From NCBI RefSeq assembly GCF_016652235.1, contig NZ_JAEPKU010000036.1:1-35251 (forward strand): 35,251 nucleotides of DNA, in the 5' to 3' direction. Positions 34,096 through 35,251 of this stretch are shown here, piece by piece (the first letter of the stretch is position 1; each line of letters starts with the position of its first letter). The DNA is from Dysgonomonas sp. Marseille-P4677 (GTDB lineage: Bacteria; Bacteroidota; Bacteroidia; Bacteroidales; Dysgonomonadaceae). A model generated the notes under the pieces. That model had not been told where the DNA came from. It saw only the letters and a program-made list of their open reading frames with translations, and did not search any database. The translations under genes were made by a program, and so were the position numbers.

Positions 34096-35145
34096 TCAAT
34101 ATAAATACAGGTCTCTCATTTTTTGTATATCTACATTCAGGACGTTTTTAAGATAGTTTTCCACCGAACCATGGTCTTTTTTAATTCTATCTAATCCCGC
34201 TTGCAAAAATTCAGCTTTTACCTCAAAGAATGATTTCATAGCCGGATTTTCTGCTTTCAGTTTAGCATATTTATTTGCAAGATAGGTATTAGACAATAGA
34301 TAATCTTTTATTATTGTTTTCTCATCTACACCTAAGGCTGAGAGAAATAGAGCCGCGGCCATACCAGTACGGTCTTTTCCTGCCGAACAATGAAACATTA
34401 ATGGAGCGTCATCCTCGTTTTGCAACAAAGCAAAAAAGTCTTTGTAGCGATTGATACATGTTGTATCACTGACGAGTAAAACATTCATGTCCATCATCAG
34501 TTGGTCGGCTTGTTCTGAGGTTATCTTACTCACGTCTTTTTTTACCGCATTCATCAAATTACCCGGACTGATAGAATAGGCATAATTTTTCTTTAACGAT
34601 GTCGGGTTTTTGTCTGGTCCCATCTGCATTTCTTCTTCCGATCGAAAATCGACTATCGATACCAGAGGGATTGCAGCAAGATATTCAAGATCGGCATCGG
34701 TGAGATTGTGTAAATCGTCGGAACGGAAAACTTTACCCCATTTCACATATTTGCCATCTGTGTTTTGATAACCTCCCATATCACGAAAGTTATAGCCTCC
34801 TGTCATGGGTAAATGCCTGTCGGCTACAATTGCAGTTCCCTTTTCGGTAACGACTGCAAAATAAGAGCGTGCCGAATCTGTAACGTTTAGAGGAAAAGTG
34901 CCACTGTTGATGCCCTTGGCTATCGGCTGTGAGAAATCTATATTATCTACCGAAGGCCCTGCATACAAAGTCCATTGTCCATTTGTATATATTTGTATCG
35001 ATGCGTTTTTTGTCGTTTTTTCTCTTATGATTGTTATGTCTTTTGAAATATCTTCACCTGAATATTCTGCCTTTTGAGATTCTTTTTTGTTGCACGAGGT
35101 AGATAATAGTGTAACTAAGGTCATAGCTATAATTAGTTTTTTCAT
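34096..35145 (-). CDS. Lipoprotein tyrosine-protein phosphatase (DSP/Tyr phosphatase type 3)
   Basis: A 349-residue phosphatase of the cysteine-based tyrosine phosphatase superfamily. Lipoprotein signal LVTLLSTSC (Cys18), so it acts in the periplasm or at the envelope. Residues about 35-108 look like a small beta-sandwich. The catalytic domain begins GGYNFRDMGGYQNTDGKYVK, with Asp166 in SIVDFRSEEE as possible general acid. The P-loop is HCSAGKDRTG (Cys253, Arg259), matching the HCxxGKDRTG signature of the Y_phosphatase3 group, whose members act on phosphotyrosine or phosphoinositides. It is convergent with the glycosylase-like gene, with stop codons 6 bases apart and no terminator between them, so the transcripts must overlap. 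The upstream region to 35251 is AT-rich; no exact -7 box is seen. Confidence 0.93.
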   Translation of the reverse strand: MKKLIIAMTLVTLLSTSCNKKESQKAEYSGEDISKDITIIREKTTKNASIQIYTNGQWTLYAGPSVDNIDFSQPIAKGINSGTFPLNVTDSARSYFAVVTEKGTAIVADRHLPMTGGYNFRDMGGYQNTDGKYVKWGKVFRSDDLHNLTDADLEYLAAIPLVSIVDFRSEEEMQMGPDKNPTSLKKNYAYSISPGNLMNAVKKDVSKITSEQADQLMMDMNVLLVSDTTCINRYKDFFALLQNEDDAPLMFHCSAGKDRTGMAAALFLSALGVDEKTIIKDYLLSNTYLANKYAKLKAENPAMKSFFEVKAEFLQAGLDRIKKDHGSVENYLKNVLNVDIQKMRDLYLY

Positions 35146-35251
35146 TTATATGTCGTGTTATTTTATTTATCTAAATATATCTTTATGTAAAAATACATCG
35201 GATTAGAACAGGATACAAAATAAAAACATTTTTTTAACAAAGATCTTAATT

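Noticed and set aside
1-35251. CRISPR arrays, tRNA/rRNA genes, insertion sequences, integrase or attachment repeats
   Set aside because: Reading of the intergenic stretches showed no regular repeat-spacer pattern, no cloverleaf ending and no transposase or recombinase motif. A tRNA or covariance-model scan would settle this.

Overview
The window looks like a chromosomal segment of an AT-rich member of the Bacteroidota, most likely Bacteroidales and close to Dysgonomonas or Bacteroides. This rests on SusC/SusD, FecR anti-sigma factors with DUF4974-type tails, families typical of the phylum, and TAnnTTTG -7 promoter boxes with mostly A-rich leaders instead of Shine-Dalgarno sites. I see no rRNA, tRNA, CRISPR array, insertion sequence or phage module. 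The genus is inference.

Bases 1-7660 hold a signalling block. It has a membrane-anchored TPR/HTH regulator (minus), a secreted CarboxypepD_reg-like protein, an ECF sigma factor overlapping its FecR anti-sigma by 4 bases, a larger paralogue of the first secreted protein that adds an STN domain but has no TonB-receptor barrel, and a lipoprotein serpin. Bases 7682-19570 are a polysaccharide utilization locus (PUL): an ECF sigma (minus), a divergent FecR, SusC with STN, SusD, a GH43 lipoprotein, a secreted metallophosphoesterase and a GH2 enzyme, closed by a strong terminator. A hairpin followed by a U-rich tract on the minus strand, between fecR and susC, fits the cis-antisense sRNAs known from Bacteroides PULs.

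Bases 19603-22384, all minus, hold an Hsp20 gene and a compact bactofilin / actin-like / bactofilin operon. The actin-like protein is the most unusual item. Its phosphate-1 signature, which opens every ordinary actin-fold ATPase, lies at its extreme C-terminus, and its N-terminus begins where that strand would have ended. It therefore reads as a circularly permuted ParM-like protein. The gene carries one frameshift in a six-base homopolymer, so as given it is split into two frames.

Bases 22868-35145 are mostly stand-alone genes: a Tat-exported hydroxypyruvate isomerase-like TIM barrel, pheS, a small Ig-like lipoprotein, a GH92 alpha-mannosidase with an extra N-terminal domain, an OmpA-family porin, a CPA2 antiporter with two TrkA-C domains, an Fpg/Nei-like glycosylase homologue lacking key catalytic residues, and a lipoprotein tyrosine phosphatase. 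Several genes end in clear intrinsic terminators.
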